A stretch of 64,000 nucleotides of DNA, taken from positions 76,762,813 through 76,826,812 of the forward strand of contig OZ018320.1 in the NCBI GenBank assembly GCA_963969495.1, in the 5' to 3' direction. The DNA is from Ceratothoa steindachneri. Taxonomy: Eukaryota > Arthropoda > Malacostraca > Isopoda > Cymothoidae. Both the position numbers and the translations under genes were made by a program. This document shows positions 9,056 through 20,830 of this stretch, piece after piece. Numbering within the stretch: the first letter of the stretch is position 1; every line of letters begins with the position of its first letter. A model generated the notes under the pieces. The model was not told the origin of the DNA, made no database searches, and saw only the letters and a program-made list of their open reading frames with translations.

Positions 9056-11950
9056 TTAATCTACACTATTTGGTAACGCATTCCTACTGAGTGCGTCAGC
9101 GACCTGATTATCGGAACCTTTTATATAATTTATCTTAAATTGATACTCTTGCAAGAGTAAACGCCAGCGCATAATTCGGCCGTTAGAGTGTCGTACATTC
9201 CGAATATAGGCCAACGGGCGGTGGTCAGTTCCTATCTGAAATTCCTTTCTTATCAAGTACATTTTGAATTTGTCTATAACCCATATAATTGATAGAGCTT
9301 CCTTCTCTATAGTGGCATATCTCTTTTCGCGTGGTAATAATTGGCGACTAGCATATGCAACTGGATGACTCGTTCTGTCATCCTCATATTGAAGGAGTAC
9401 ACCTTCAATGCCCTCGTTTCTCTCGTCGGTCTTAATCCCAAAGGATTTTTCCGGGTTGGGCAACTTTAAAATGGGGGCAGAAATGAGCTTACTCTTGAGC
9501 TGATTAAAATGGGAAACAGCGACATCATTCCAACGTAGACGATCGTGGGAATTCTTTTTTAAAAGGGAGCTGAGGGGCGCCGAAATTGCAGCGAAATACG
9601 GGACAAATCGCCAAGAGTAAGAAGCTGATCCTAGGAACGATCTTAATTACTTCTTAGTATTCGGGAGGGGCATGTCGGCGATTGCCTTAATCTTGTCCTC
9701 TTGGGGACCTAACTGGCTTTGTCCTATTTTGAAACCCAAATATTTTATGGTTTCGTGGGCAAAATGGCATTTGCTGGGGCCAATGGTGAGGCCATTTTTG
9801 CGCAGTCGCTCGATAAGAGCTAATAGGGTGGTTAAATGGTGACTCCATTCACGAGTAGCGACGTAGACGTTATCGAAGTAAAAGGATACATTCAGGTGTC
9901 CATCTAACAACCTTCTCATGAGACGGTTATAGTTGCTAAAAGCAGTGACGAGGCCAAAAGAAAGGCGCTTAAATTGCATAAGGCCTTTCTCCGTTGCAAA
10001 GGCGGTATATGCTTTCACATCGGGCCGTAGGGGGATTTGATAATACGCCTTGCACAAATCGAGTTCTGAGATGAACTTGGCGTTTTCAAAAAGGTGGAGG
10101 TTTTGGCCTACCAACGGGATGGGCTCGGCGTCGAAAACAGTTACCGAATTTAACTTCCGGAAGTCGATGCACATCCGATAAGAGCCATCAGATTTCTTGA
10201 CCATGACGATTGGAGAACAATAACTAGAGGTGGAAGGTTCTATTATGTCTAAACTAATTAAATTATCAACTTCGGCGTTAAAAGCTTGGCGTAAATGAAT
10301 CGGCATGGGATAGGGTTTTGAACGGACGGGTTCTAAGGTTGTTAATTTAATGTCATGCTCGAAACTAGTAGCGCATCCAGGCTTCTCTGAAATAACGTCG
10401 TCGAACTGACATAATAGTTCTTGTAGCTGACTCTTTTGATGTGGTGTCAGCTGCGCGTTGATATCCAGGTCAGAGGGTTCAAAAGACTCGCCTGGTAAGG
10501 AAGGAAGAGGGTAATCGGCATCAGGTTGGATGCACACTGTCTGTATTACATTAAGGGACTCCGCGGGGTAATCCTCTTCAAGCGCCGATATTTCGTCCAG
10601 TGCTACGAACGTATCTCCATGGGCGCGTTGGTGGTACTTTTTCAATAAGTTGACGTGATAGAGCTTATCGCCTGCTGGGGTACCAATGAGGTAATCTACC
10701 GGTCCTTGTACCTCGCGGACCGAGTACGGACCTTTCCATTGGCTCAGTAATTTATTACTGGCTGTGGGAAGGAGCAGGAGTACTTCATCACCGGGCTTAA
10801 ATTTACGATCTTCGGACCTGACATAAAAATAGGTTTTGTATTTCTCCAAATTGACATCAGCATTTTCATAGGCGATGTTTGCGCATTTCTCGAGCCTCTG
10901 GCGTAGATCCAAGACATAGGTGTAGGATGACTGGAGTTTTTGATCCAGTTGGGGCTTGACTAACAACTCCTTTAAAATACTGAGTGACCCGCGTACATTA
11001 CGTCCACAAAGGAGCTCAAACGGGGCGAAGCCTAATGTACGGTGAGGAATTTCCCGATAGGCGAATAGGGCAACCGGGAGATATCGGTGCCATTCGCGGG
11101 GCTGCTCGGCACAGTGCTTCTTAATGATGGATTTTAAATTTCCATTTAATTTCTCGCACATCCTGTTTGTCTGTGGCCGGAAGGGGGTGGTAAAAAGGGG
11201 CTTTACCATGAGCAGCTTCCCTACGTACTCCATCAACTCAAAGGTGAATTGTCGGCCTCTATCGGAGAGTATTTCCTTGGGGACCCCTACCCTTGAAAAG
11301 ATGAAAATGAGGGCCTCGGCGCAAGAAATACTATCGATTCGGCGAAGGGAGACAGCCTCGGGAAAACGGGTAGCAAAGTCTACTAAGGTGAAAATGTAGC
11401 TGTGCCCTTCGCTCGAAGGGGGGTGGATAGGGCCAACCAGGTCGATGGCCACTCTAGAGAAGGGTTCAGTAATTACTGGTCCCCTTTGTAAGGGAGCAGG
11501 TTTGACCCGCCCCTTAGCGGACGTCTTCTGACACACATCGCACGATCGACAATGCTTTAAGATGTCAGCTGCAGCACCCGGCCAATAAAAATATTTAAAA
11601 ATGCGCTGGCCCGTTTTAGTATGACTAAAGTGACCGGAAAAAATGCTGTCATGAGCCACTTTGAGCACTATAGGGACATGGGATCGTGGAAGGCATAGGA
11701 CAGTAGTAACAGCGTTATTACTGTCCTCGGCGGATCGATAAAGTGAGCCACATTGCCCCAGGTACCTGATGACTTTGGGTCCACGGACAGTCTCCGTGTC
11801 CTGGTTTTGGGCCTTATCCCATAAGGGTGTTAGTGCTTCACACTCCTTTTGTGCCGTACTAAAGTCCTGGTTAAGGATCTCCGAGAATTCGGACGGTATC
11901 GGGGTTCTGAGGGGGACGGATTCCTGGGCTTCCTTCTTAGCTCGACCTCG
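9056..11950 (-). pseudogene. pol: Gmr1-like pol: integrase, RT, RNase H
   Basis: From 11668 down to 9056 the minus strand is one frame with a single stop (TAA, 9647-9649) between RT and RNase H. The frame is also open upstream, through FSTAQKECEALTPLWDKAQ. Integrase comes first, with a zinc finger (His about 6 and 13, CRSCDVC 40-46) and catalytic D76, D136 and E172 (numbered from 11668). A GPY-type block, WKGPYSVREV, follows. RT begins near residue 405, with CSPIVMVKKSDGSYRMCIDF and DLCKAYYQIPL. The expected YxDD reads YFDN at 597-600 (AAC at 9869-9871), which should kill polymerase activity. RNase H ends with TDHRPLAYI and ADALSR. Confidence 0.9.
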
Positions 11951-12020
11951 AGTAAGGTGGCCTGGGACACAGGGTCGGAGCTTACTTGAGGGCTCTGTCC
12001 TATAAGTACGGAACAGAATT

Positions 12021-13388
12021 TTATGGGTGCTGAAATGACTTCAGCACATCCAACATAATATTTACACTGCAGGTAACATCTAACGACGGGGAATCGGTTC
12101 GCCCGCCCAAGGTAGTCATGTACCACCGCAAATTTTCAGGGTTAGGGTCCACTGGGGGGAGGAGCTCGTCGGACACGATGAAACACGTACACCCTGTGTC
12201 CCTGACGAGAGTCGATACTCGGCAGCCGTTCACGCTGCCCTCCTCAAATTTCAAAGTTCCCGGTGAACTTTTGTCAAAAATAAAATTTACCTGGTGGCCT
12301 GACGGATGGGGAGAAGTTGCTGCTTGGGTCTGCACCACCGGGGAAGCCGGGGCGGCATTAATCTGGTGAACTTGGTGGGCTAGTCCGCTTTTAAGCCTAG
12401 AATTTTGGGGGCAATTCCAGCTCATGTGGTTTTCTACACCACAGGTGAAACATATGATTGGTCGCTTCGGGAAGAGTGATGGAGGAGAAATCTTAACGGG
12501 AGGTTTGGTGTCCCGTTGTTGGTTTTGGGGAAAGAAGTTTTGGGGTTTTACGGGGCCCGGAAGCTTCGACAGCTTTGCTGGGAAGTGGCGCGAATCCTTC
12601 CTTCTTTCCTGGTTGGGTGGTTGGTGAGAGGTTCGATTCTCCTTGGGATATAAATTATGGCTTGCGACATAGACATCCGCTTCTTCGGTACACTTTTTAA
12701 AGGTCTGGCACCGACGATCCTTGACGAACGCGCGGATCTCCGTCGGGAGAGACGCGTAAAATTGATCCCGCAACACGAAGTCTGTTAAGGACTCGTAGTC
12801 AGGATCAACCTTTGAGGATTCTAACCAAAATTTAAAATTCCTCTGAAGAATGTATCCGAGTTGACGAAACGTCTGTCCGGGTTTAATACGACCTCCTCGA
12901 AATTCTTGGCGGTAGAAATCGGGAGTCATATTATGAGCGGCCAATAACTCAGCTTTTAAGGTATTGTAGTTAATTGTACATTCAGATAGTAAAGATATGA
13001 AAATTTCGCGCAATTTAAAATTTAACAAGGGAAGTAATCTCGCTACACCTTCAGTCTCCAGATCCATGTTATTGATCTCGAGGATCTTTTCGAAGTGGGC
13101 TAAAAATGCTCCGAAATCCTCTCCATCCCTGAAATTGGGGAGCTTAAGCGGGAGATTGGGCGGGGCTTCTAAACGTGAGCTGGCTGTTTGTATTTCGGCT
13201 TCTATACGAGCTATTTCAATCTGATGGTGAAGCTCAGCTTGTCTTTTCCGTTCCTCTCTTTCTCTTTCTTCTCGTTGGATTTCTCTTTCTCTTTCTGTTC
13301 TTTGCTTCTCTTGAACGTACTCAATTAATTCTTTTCCGGAAAGTCCCAAGGATTCTCCTTGTGCTTTAAAGATTTCGAACTGAGTCAT
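12021..13388 (-). CDS. gag: Gmr1-like gag-protease
   Basis: This start (MTQFEIFKAQ) is chosen over an upstream in-frame start at 13415 because it opens the conserved-looking region. A charged EREREIQREERER helix comes first, then a capsid-like part with LPLKLPNFRDGEDFGAFLAHF and a basic Pro-rich stretch. A CCHC knuckle, CFTCGVENHMSWNC, follows. The protease begins near VNGCRVSTLVRDTGCTCF, with DTG as the active site. The frame stops early in the protease. A second frame (12126-11830) continues with YLQCKYYVGCAEVISAPIKF, and a third leads into integrase, so at least two frame changes separate gag from pol. Confidence 0.85.
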   Translation of the reverse strand: MTQFEIFKAQGESLGLSGKELIEYVQEKQRTEREREIQREEREREERKRQAELHHQIEIARIEAEIQTASSRLEAPPNLPLKLPNFRDGEDFGAFLAHFEKILEINNMDLETEGVARLLPLLNFKLREIFISLLSECTINYNTLKAELLAAHNMTPDFYRQEFRGGRIKPGQTFRQLGYILQRNFKFWLESSKVDPDYESLTDFVLRDQFYASLPTEIRAFVKDRRCQTFKKCTEEADVYVASHNLYPKENRTSHQPPNQERRKDSRHFPAKLSKLPGPVKPQNFFPQNQQRDTKPPVKISPPSLFPKRPIICFTCGVENHMSWNCPQNSRLKSGLAHQVHQINAAPASPVVQTQAATSPHPSGHQVNFIFDKSSPGTLKFEEGSVNGCRVSTLVRDTGCTCFIVSDELLPPVDPNPENLRWYMTTLGGRTDSPSLDVTCSVNIMLDVLKSFQHP

Positions 13389-13657
13389 ATTTGCACTTGG
13401 GGGCACAATAGTCAACCAACTAAATTCCTTGCAATAAGAATTATGCCTTCTAGAGAATAGCCTACCTAAATATGGGCACTGATCCTTGAGCTACTCCAGC
13501 TTCTTAAATTTCAAAAAAGGGGATAGCAATCGTTAAAACAAAAGGGAACTCCTATACTCCATTCTTATAATGAATAAAACTATGCTTTACTCGACTGAGA
13601 CCAGTGTTTGCAAAGATATAGCGTTAAACCTTACACACTTGATACCAAATTTAAATA

Positions 13658-13658
13658 G

Positions 13659-13723
<65 letters not shown>
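13658..13723. repeat. (TA)n tract at the primer-binding position
   Basis: A TA run sits between the inner edge of the 5' LTR and the rest of the Gmr1-like leader, where the primer-binding site should be. Reading the minus strand, TTTGGTATCAAGTG just beyond the tract could be the displaced site. Confidence 0.9.
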
Positions 13724-13725
<2 letters not shown>

Positions 13726-15025
13726 TAGAATGGACTCTCGACGATATACCATATATGACTATTCGTTGAGGGAACTATTCAATTATATTTAGAGCGCGTG
13801 ATTTCTGGTTGACCTATATTATTTATCTTCAATATGCTTAAGAAGTGGAACTGAGCTCAAGGATAATAATATGGCTATCATTAATAAAATAGAGTTTTAT
13901 TAATAAAACTATCAACAACACACAAAACGGAAAATATTGACATAAACAGAGAATAGAAAGGGTCGTGGGAAAGCTGGCTAATCTGAGGATTAAGATTTGG
14001 AAGAGATTTAAAAAGGTGAAACAAATCAAAATTAAAGGGATGGAATGGTTCGCTAAACCATTTAAAGCACAGGATAGGGTTGACAAAAAGGTTAAATACT
14101 CAAGGGTAATGTTCAGCTTACGTAATTACACGTTGTTGTGCAGAGGAAGGCGACGCGAAGGAATCTTTGGTCCGCTGGCGAGTTCGAGCCGAAGGGGGGG
14201 GAATTAAATGATCCTGACGTGGCGTCTTGGGAATGAGAACTGTTTCTTGGTGAACGGGCTTGAAGAACAATGGCTGTTCTACGTTGTTCTCTTCTGAACA
14301 AATGGGGGGGGTGAGAACCGTCTCTTGTCTACGGGCTCAATGAACAATGGCTGTTCTAACGTTGTTCTCTTTCTGAACAACAGGTGGGGAGGGTGAGAAC
14401 CGTTTCTTGTTAACGGGCTCAAAGAACAATGGCTGTTCTAATGTTGTTCTCTTTCTGAACAACAGGGGGGAAGGGTGAGAACCGTCTCTTGTCAACGGGC
14501 CCAAAGAACAATGGCTGTTCTAACGTTGTTCTCTTTCTGAACAACAGGGGAAGCCTTGTGGACTTGGCGTCTTGAAGGCTCGAACCTTGGCACTCAAGGG
14601 ATATTTTCCTCTTCTGGACAATGATAGTGGATCTCGAAGTAGAGGGCCCTGGTGCGCAAGGTGAGACTGGATCGTAGTGATGTCTCGCGAAGAAAATCTA
14701 GATCTCCAATGTGCTCTTAGTGGTAAAGTTTCCGTATAAATAGTTGAGCCATCCCCTTGGCGTAGGGGACAATGGAGTGGGGCTTCGAGGGAATGCACAG
14801 CCGCGCTTGAGAACAATACCTTATCTGCCCATAAGCCTAACTCAATCTGGCGAGGTCGGCGCATGGGGCGAAACGGGGGGGGGGTGAACCTCCTTGGTTA
14901 AATCTTGACTCAGTGGCGCGATAACGCGCCCGGCTTCAAGGCGAAGATGCACGTGGGTAGCATCGTGTTTCTAAACAACATGTGATAACGGTTGAAATTA
15001 AGCGGCCTCAAACCGTTCTATCACA
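13724..15025 (-). repeat. 5' LTR of the Gmr1-like element
   Basis: This 1302-bp partner of the 7071-8634 LTR has about four ~82-bp units, the first one short. Its inner edge runs straight into a (TA)n tract (13658-13723), so no clean primer-binding site adjoins it. The terminal TGCC of the other LTR is replaced by TATC. Confidence 0.9.
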
Positions 15026-15030
15026 GTGTT

Positions 15031-15520
15031 ATTAGGGTCGTAGGCACTGCCGTCTTTCCTCCTAACAGGACGGCGATAGTTACGGCCAAACAATTATATT
15101 TCTGTCTCGTCTGGCCACAGGAGTTTATCTCAGAACATAGAAGGTTTCTCCAAATGCTCACGGGCGAACCTTGCAACCATGTCTCTCTTAAGCAGCAGAG
15201 GTGTCTTCCTTGGCCTGCGAGAATTAAAATCATGTCGGATAAGTTTATTACTGATGGTTCACTTTGTGACCGACGTTTCTGCTGTCACTAGGTTTTCTTG
15301 AATTTTCTTACGGGTCGCAAATGAAGTTTTGGGGTAAATCTTCCGAGGAGCACCTGAACGGTGAAGGTTTTCGATGGTTTCCACTCTTTTCCACTTCAGA
15401 ATGACAAAGCCAGTGGTGCTGAAAGGTATTTTAAGCTGCTCGAATATCTTTCGATAGCTCAGTCCATCAGTAGAGCTTCAAAATCGCCTATTTCTGGTCA
15501 TTGGAGAGTTCTTTATTCTT
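15031..15520 (-). pseudogene. Tc1-like transposase, N-terminal half
   Basis: On the minus strand, helix-turn-helix blocks of the paired-like DNA-binding domain are readable: LSNDQK, DGLSYRKIFEQLKIP and TGFVILKWKR. They are followed by ENLHRSGAPRKI, SRRPRKTPLLLKRDM and LLWPDETEI, which holds the first catalytic Asp. The frame then runs into GRNYRRPVRRKDGSAYDPNN at the insertion point. Several stops and a frameshift interrupt it. The remaining 15521-15883 is 3'/5' UTR-like sequence up to the inverted repeat. Confidence 0.85.
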
Positions 15521-15880
15521 CTACGTGATAACGTCTTTACTGCGGGAATATAGACTGTTAAATACCATTTCAATCTTTCCGGAGCTCTTGTTGACTGCTG
15601 TACATACTATGGAAACCTCTAGAAGCTTCTTTGCACCGTCACAACGAATAGTGTGTCTCTCATGCGCTTAAAAAATGTTTTGTTTATGTACGAATACTTT
15701 TTCACCCTTTTTTCATTAATTTCAAGGTTACTGAATATAATTTTTGTTTCATGCCTTTTGGCACAAAGAACTTTTAACTTTACATCAATATACATTTTTT
15801 TGTGTAAATTTCATGGTTTAATCGGTTGCAAGTTTATTAAAATTTTATTTTGAAGGCGTACGAATACTTAGTTCACCCCA

Positions 15881-15883
<3 letters not shown>

Positions 15884-15939
<56 letters not shown>

Positions 15940-16036
15940 TTATAGAATGTTTTATTAAAAGCGACAGCTAGTTTCGAATTAATAATTCTTTTTTCAATCT
16001 TCTCGATTTGTCTTATATTCGACTTTTCTTCTATAT

Positions 16037-16129
<93 letters not shown>

Positions 16130-16138
16130 TAATATATA
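15884..16138. repeat. Two (TA)n tracts flanking ~95 bp
   Basis: TA runs at 15884-15936 and 16032-16138. The first continues the TA tract into which the Tc1 element inserted. The intervening bases and 16139-16450 show no gene. Confidence 0.95.
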
Positions 16139-16450
16139 GCCGACCGTCTTTTTGTCTAAACGAATTTATTGTGTCCTCTGTTATCGTGCGAACAGGTTGG
16201 TTTAAATATTTAACTGTAAATTGATAAAGTATTATTTGTTTCTGCCAAATGTAAATGTTAACTTAATTTTCTTCACACTTATTTTAGTTCCTCATTTGGG
16301 ATATTATATTCGTGATCCTCTCTTTTTTATTCATATCCTATTTTAGTTACACCATAAATCATTACTCTTTTCATTGTCATCTTATTAATTCCCTGTGAAC
16401 TTCTCCATTTTATACGTACCACATTATCCAATATTCATATTATATACTTA

Positions 16451-17272
16451 CGAGGAGTGGTCAATAAGTTTTGCAATTCGGATTATTTTTCAATATAACT
16501 ACCCTCGTCTTCAATGCGCTTGCGCCACTTGTCTCTGAGGCTTCGAATTCCCGACAACCAGAAATCTCCCGACTGCTGTTCAATCCACTCCTGGACGGCA
16601 AGCTGGACATATTCATCGTCCCCAAACCGGCGTCCACGCAGTGCAGCCTTGAGCTGGCGGAATAAAAAGTAGTCGCTAGGGGCCAGATCTGGACTGTATG
16701 GGGGATGGTTGAGCTCTTCGAATCCGCACTCGCGCAGGGCAGCTTGTGCAACTCTGGCCTTGTGGACTTTGACGACGTTGAAGTCGATCATGGGGCGTGA
16801 GGTTTCTAGGGACCCAACGGGCAGAGACCTCGGTCATGGCCAAATTGTCGTGGGTGATGTTCATAGCACTTCCATGTGATATTCCAAGTTCTCGCTCAAT
16901 TTCTTCGACCTTCACCCGTCGATTTTCGAGGATCATCCTCTCCAGACGGGCCACATTGTCCTCGTTGGTCACGTCTGACGGGCGTCCTGGACGGGGTTCA
17001 TCTTCAAGGGACTCACGAACTCCCTATTCCAGCGAGCAATGGTTGCATAGGAAGGGGCGGTGCGTTCATGGATCTCTTTTGCATTCTTGCCTTCCTTGGT
17101 CAAAAATGTGACTGACGATCTGCGATCAGCTACTGCTTCTTAAATAGACGAGGCAGGAGCGTGCAGCTGCATGTCCTGACTTGTCATAACTTGTCCTAAC
17201 ACGCCCACAAGCAGCCATCCCCCTTCCTCTGTTTTGCCCTACCGATTCTCAAAACTTATTGACCGCTCCTCG
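16451..17272 (-). mobile_element. Internally deleted mariner element (822 bp)
   Basis: Terminal inverted repeats CGAGGAGTGGTCAATAAGTT and its partner ending CTTATTGACCGCTCCTCG are flanked by TA. On the minus strand the transposase N-terminus (TNEDNVARLERMILENRR, then SARWVPRNL) joins directly to the C-terminal part VHKARVAQAALRECGFEEL, YSPDLAPSDYF. The middle, with the first catalytic Asp and most of the catalytic core, is missing compared with the 1302-bp copy at 23335-24636. It cannot encode active transposase but keeps both ends. Confidence 0.93.
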
Positions 17273-17969
17273 TAGCATCGTTTTCACTCCCACAACAAAA
17301 ATCCTCCCATTCAGGAAGGTACTAAAAAGAGAGAAAATAATACTTTTTTAGGTGAGTCAGCATTAGGTTCATGACTGCCTAATTCCTCTACCCCCATCCC
17401 TCACCCAAGGCCCAATGTCTTAGCTAATGGAAGCTGATATTGCGACCTCGTCCCAACTATACAATGCAGTGGCAACTGTATAATTGGAGGTATTGGAGGA
17501 GGGAGGTTTGAGGTCTAGCCCATTGCTAGATGCCCGTACCAGAGGAGCCCCCGGACAATGTGCCAGGTTGCAACCGTTGCAGGGAAGTCTAACCACTCTA
17601 CCTGTGAGGGGCCCTCAAGACCACTGAGGGGTACGTAACCGTCCCAGTCTATGGTAGGAAGTAACCGCGGTTTTTAATTCCCTCGAGGCGGTGGCACACC
17701 CCGGCTAGCGATGGTTGATTCCGCGCTAGCCAACAAAAGGTCCGTCATTATTTACCCCTCGAGAGGAGCCCACCCGGGTCCATTCAGTCATTCATTCATC
17801 TTATCAGCCAAGTTAGCGTGGACAGGACTGTGGGATAATGGGGGAAGGCCCCCCATTTCACAAATATGAACATGGAATACAGAAGCTTGGCACTAAGGAT
17901 TGAGGAACAATAAACTCTCCCTATTTAGCTTCGCTCAGTGCGGGTAAATTTTATGTTGAATACTTGAAT

Positions 17970-19440
17970 CCCTGACCAGATTTGTCGGAGCAAGGAAAAA
18001 CCAAACCGGAAAGAGGATTATTGATTAGGACCCTAAATACCCACCTAAAAATCACCACTACCAAATTGATAGATGTGCCAAACGGTTACGTTGCGCTCTG
18101 TCATAATCAAGAAAACATCGAGTGGTTGGTAGCAACGAACGGGCTAATGGCCCTGAGCAAAATTGGCCTAGTCCCAAAACTACCTACACAACTAATGGCC
18201 AATCGCTCCTTTATATGTCGCAAAGTGGACCTGTATGTCGGATCGCATACTAAGGAGGAACTAAAAGAGGAGCTAAAAAGGGAAAACCAGTTTCTCAAAA
18301 TCTCGAAGCTAATCAAATTCGGTTAATACACACACGTCTTTAAAATAGTGTGCACCACATTTGAGATGGCCAACAGAGACTCAACCAACGGAATATTGGC
18401 ATTCGGCATTTGATTTCCACTTGAAAATCTCGAAGTGAAGAAGTCTACAAATGTGCAAACCTGCTTTCAGTGTTATGCAATCGGGACTACGTGGCAAAAA
18501 AATGTCCCCGAAAAGACCTTTAAATCTGCTCTGAATGCAGCAATACCGGCCACAACTTCCGTGAATGCACAGAACAATTTAAAAAATGCATAAACTGCCA
18601 GGGCCCGCACAAGACCATGGCCATCAATTGCCCCCAAAGAAAAGCCATAATAGAAAAGAAGGAACAAGAGGAAAAGGATGAAATTCAAAAGAAAAGTAAT
18701 CAAACCTACGCTAGTGTAGCAAAAGCTACACTAAAAGAATTAAAGGAGACACAAGAGCAAAAAATGAATATTAACGTAAATGAGGGCACTGGCCTCGACA
18801 TACTGGCGTGCATAATGTTCCCTCACGTGCACAATTTAGCCCAACTGGAAACATTTGCAGAAACCTTGAATCTTCTGTTGGAAAAGAACGGCATTCGTAA
18901 GATGTGGTTTCCCCCAACCCTCCCTCGGCACTTATTCACGGCGTCACCACGGGGAAAACTCTGCAAGTCAAGAAGAACATGTTGGAAGTTGAAGCCACAC
19001 TAGCAGAAAAAGAACAACACGAAGAATCTGGAGAAACAAATGAGGACGAAATGGAAACCGATGATACAGAAAAGGAACCTAAAACCATGAAAAAGTAAAC
19101 CCTCAAGAAAAGAAGAAACAAAACAAAATAATTACCACAGAGACAGAAACCACAACGGATTCCGAAGTAGAAAACGATAACGAGGGATGCCAGTACGAAG
19201 AAAGAGATTTTAAACTCAAAATCTTCGTACACGAGGCATATCCTCTGCCTAAAGGGGTCAAACCATCAGACATCAAAAAAGGCATATAAAGAGGGACATG
19301 CAAATGGACCTACGTCACTGATCACGAGGAATCCTCCATCAAGAAATTATTTGGAGAGAACCAAATCAGATTTTACCCCAATGACGTCAGAATTCTTTAA
19401 AAAGAGACTTTCGAAAAGGTGACCAACGGAAAGTGAAGAA
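17970..19440 (+). pseudogene. LINE copy A ORF1 relic
   Basis: The first open part (to 18326) carries TKPERGLLIR, LIDVPNGYVALC, NRSFICRKVDLYVGSH and EELKEELKRE, matching copies B and C. After a stop, zinc-knuckle remnants are readable in changing frames: CFQCYAIG, CSECSNTGHNFREC, CINCQGPHKTMAINC. Later come the MWFPP block, an acidic Lys/Glu-rich tract and a C-terminal TYV...EE segment. Family ORF1 proteins are nucleic-acid-binding chaperones. This copy would give only truncated peptides. Confidence 0.8.
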
Positions 19441-19497
19441 CGCTAAAACAAAACAAGGAGCAAGCAAAACAGAATAGAAAACCTTTCGCTATAGATC

Positions 19498-20820
19498 ATG
19501 GACCACACCAACAGAAAATTAAAAATCCTCCACCTAAATACAGACGGGTGGAAAAATAAAAACATTCAATACGACAACTTCTTTCCCAAATAGATCCAGA
19601 CATAATAACAATTTCCGAACACGGAATCAAAGACGACGAACAATTAAAAATACACAATTATGCAGCATTAAGAAAATAAAACACCAGGAAAAGGTATGAC
19701 AGAATAGCAATTGCTGTTAAAAAAAGGATTATATTTTACCTAAGAAAGAGAGGTCGAGGAGGCATACGCTGCTGTGACTGTGCAGATGGAATTTTCTCCA
19801 TTCACGATAGCAGCAGCTTACCAACCACTTCGCTGCTCATACATACCAATTCACTCGTTAATGTAAATATTTAACAAGAACAATCCAACAATTCTACGTG
19901 GAGACCTAAATGCAAGATTGCTGGAATGAGGATACAGAACAAAAAATATTGCAGGACGAAATTTAGAACTCCTGATAGAAAGGAACATCCTGATACGTCC
20001 TGGAACAGAGTTCCCGACTTCCATGAATAGAATAGTATCAACTAAACCAGATATAGTACTAACTAGTAACAACTTCCCCTATAGCATGCATATGAAACCA
20101 ATCCCTGTCCTATGTAGTGACCATATTGGAATTCTGGTGACCATTAACCAGAACCCAATACAGGTCCAGATTTCACTAAGGAAATCCTACAGAAGGACAA
20201 ACTGGGATGCAGTGATGGAGGGTTTTGCTCAACCAGAAATGAAAGGCAAAAGCACCGAGGAGCTAGAAGAGGTAACGGAGGCATTAATAAAGTGCGTCAC
20301 AGATGCAGATGGAAAATGCGTTCCAAAAATTAAATACAAAAACGCTCCCTCGCCCAAAATGGACCGAGGGGATGAGAAGAAAAACGAGAAACATTGAGCA
20401 AAAATACCCGGAAATTAGAGAAACCGGCACGAGTCGGATAAAGGCTAAGAAGCTAAGACAAACTAAAGAGTGATAGGATATTTCTCATTGAAGAGCAGCA
20501 AAGAGACGTATGGAATGAATTTATAAGCAAAGTGGAAAACACGGAAGAACCAAGAAAGGCCTGGAAATTGATAAAATTAATAAAAAATAAACCCTCCAGA
20601 AAGAAGATCCAAATAAAATATGAAAAAGGTAAAATCATAAATAGCAACGAAGAAACAGCTGATAAATTTTGAGAGCACTGGGGCAGAATATATTCCATCG
20701 AAGAAGATAACCGGAGATATGACGCAGAAACGGAGGAAAGAGTAAACAGATTCTTAATAACAAACAGGCACGGAAGAGAGTGTACTAGGGTTACAGATTG
20801 GCACAAGAGGAGAAAATTAA
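19498..20820 (+). pseudogene. LINE copy A ORF2 relic (endonuclease part)
   Basis: It opens with an ATG and the block KLKILHLNTDGWKNK, matching the ORF2 start of copy B. Endonuclease blocks follow: ISEHGIKDDEQLK, RYDRIAIAVKK, RGDLNARLLE, RNLELLIERN, TKPDIVLTSNNFPY, CSDHIGILVTINQNP. It ends in the linker (ETADKF, HWGRIYSIEEDN). Multiple stops and frameshifts are present. The RT domain is lost. Confidence 0.8.
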
Positions 20821-20830
20821 ATGAGATAAA

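Larger units (their letters stand above)
7071..15025 (-). mobile_element. Ty3/Gypsy LTR retrotransposon, Gmr1-type gene order
   Basis: Two long direct repeats, 7071-8634 and 13724-15025, bound an internal region read on the minus strand. A 5-bp duplication GTGTT lies at 7066-7070 and 15026-15030, and the outer ends are TG...CA. The internal region encodes gag with a CCHC knuckle, a protease, then integrase, RT and RNase H in that order. RT and integrase look like Ty3/Gypsy but the order is copia-like, which is known for the Gmr1 group first described from cod. The copy is dead: it has an altered RT active site, a nonsense codon and frame changes before integrase. Confidence 0.9.
6371..15883 (-). 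mobile_element. Tc1-like DNA transposon, interrupted by a Gypsy element
   Basis: The left end, GTGGGGGGAAATAAGTATTC, and the reverse complement of the right end, CAGTGGGGTGAACTAAGTAT, form terminal inverted repeats flanked by TA. The left copy lacks the first CA. Between them lie two halves of a minus-strand Tc1 transposase, N-terminal at 15031-15520 and C-terminal at 6705-7068. They are separated by the Gypsy element at 7071-15025. Without that insert the element is about 1.6 kb, a normal Tc1 length. Confidence 0.9.
17355..20830 (+). mobile_element. Jockey-like LINE, copy A (degenerate, 3'-truncated)
   Basis: The 5' UTR-like region (about 17355-17960) matches that of copy C block by block: GTCCCAACTAT, GGAGG...GGTTTGAGG, CCCACCCGG...CATTCAT. 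ORF1 and ORF2 relics follow. Coding similarity to copies B and C stops in the linker between endonuclease and RT, near 20820. RT and the 3' UTR are absent. It is riddled with stops and is the oldest of the family here. Confidence 0.85.
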
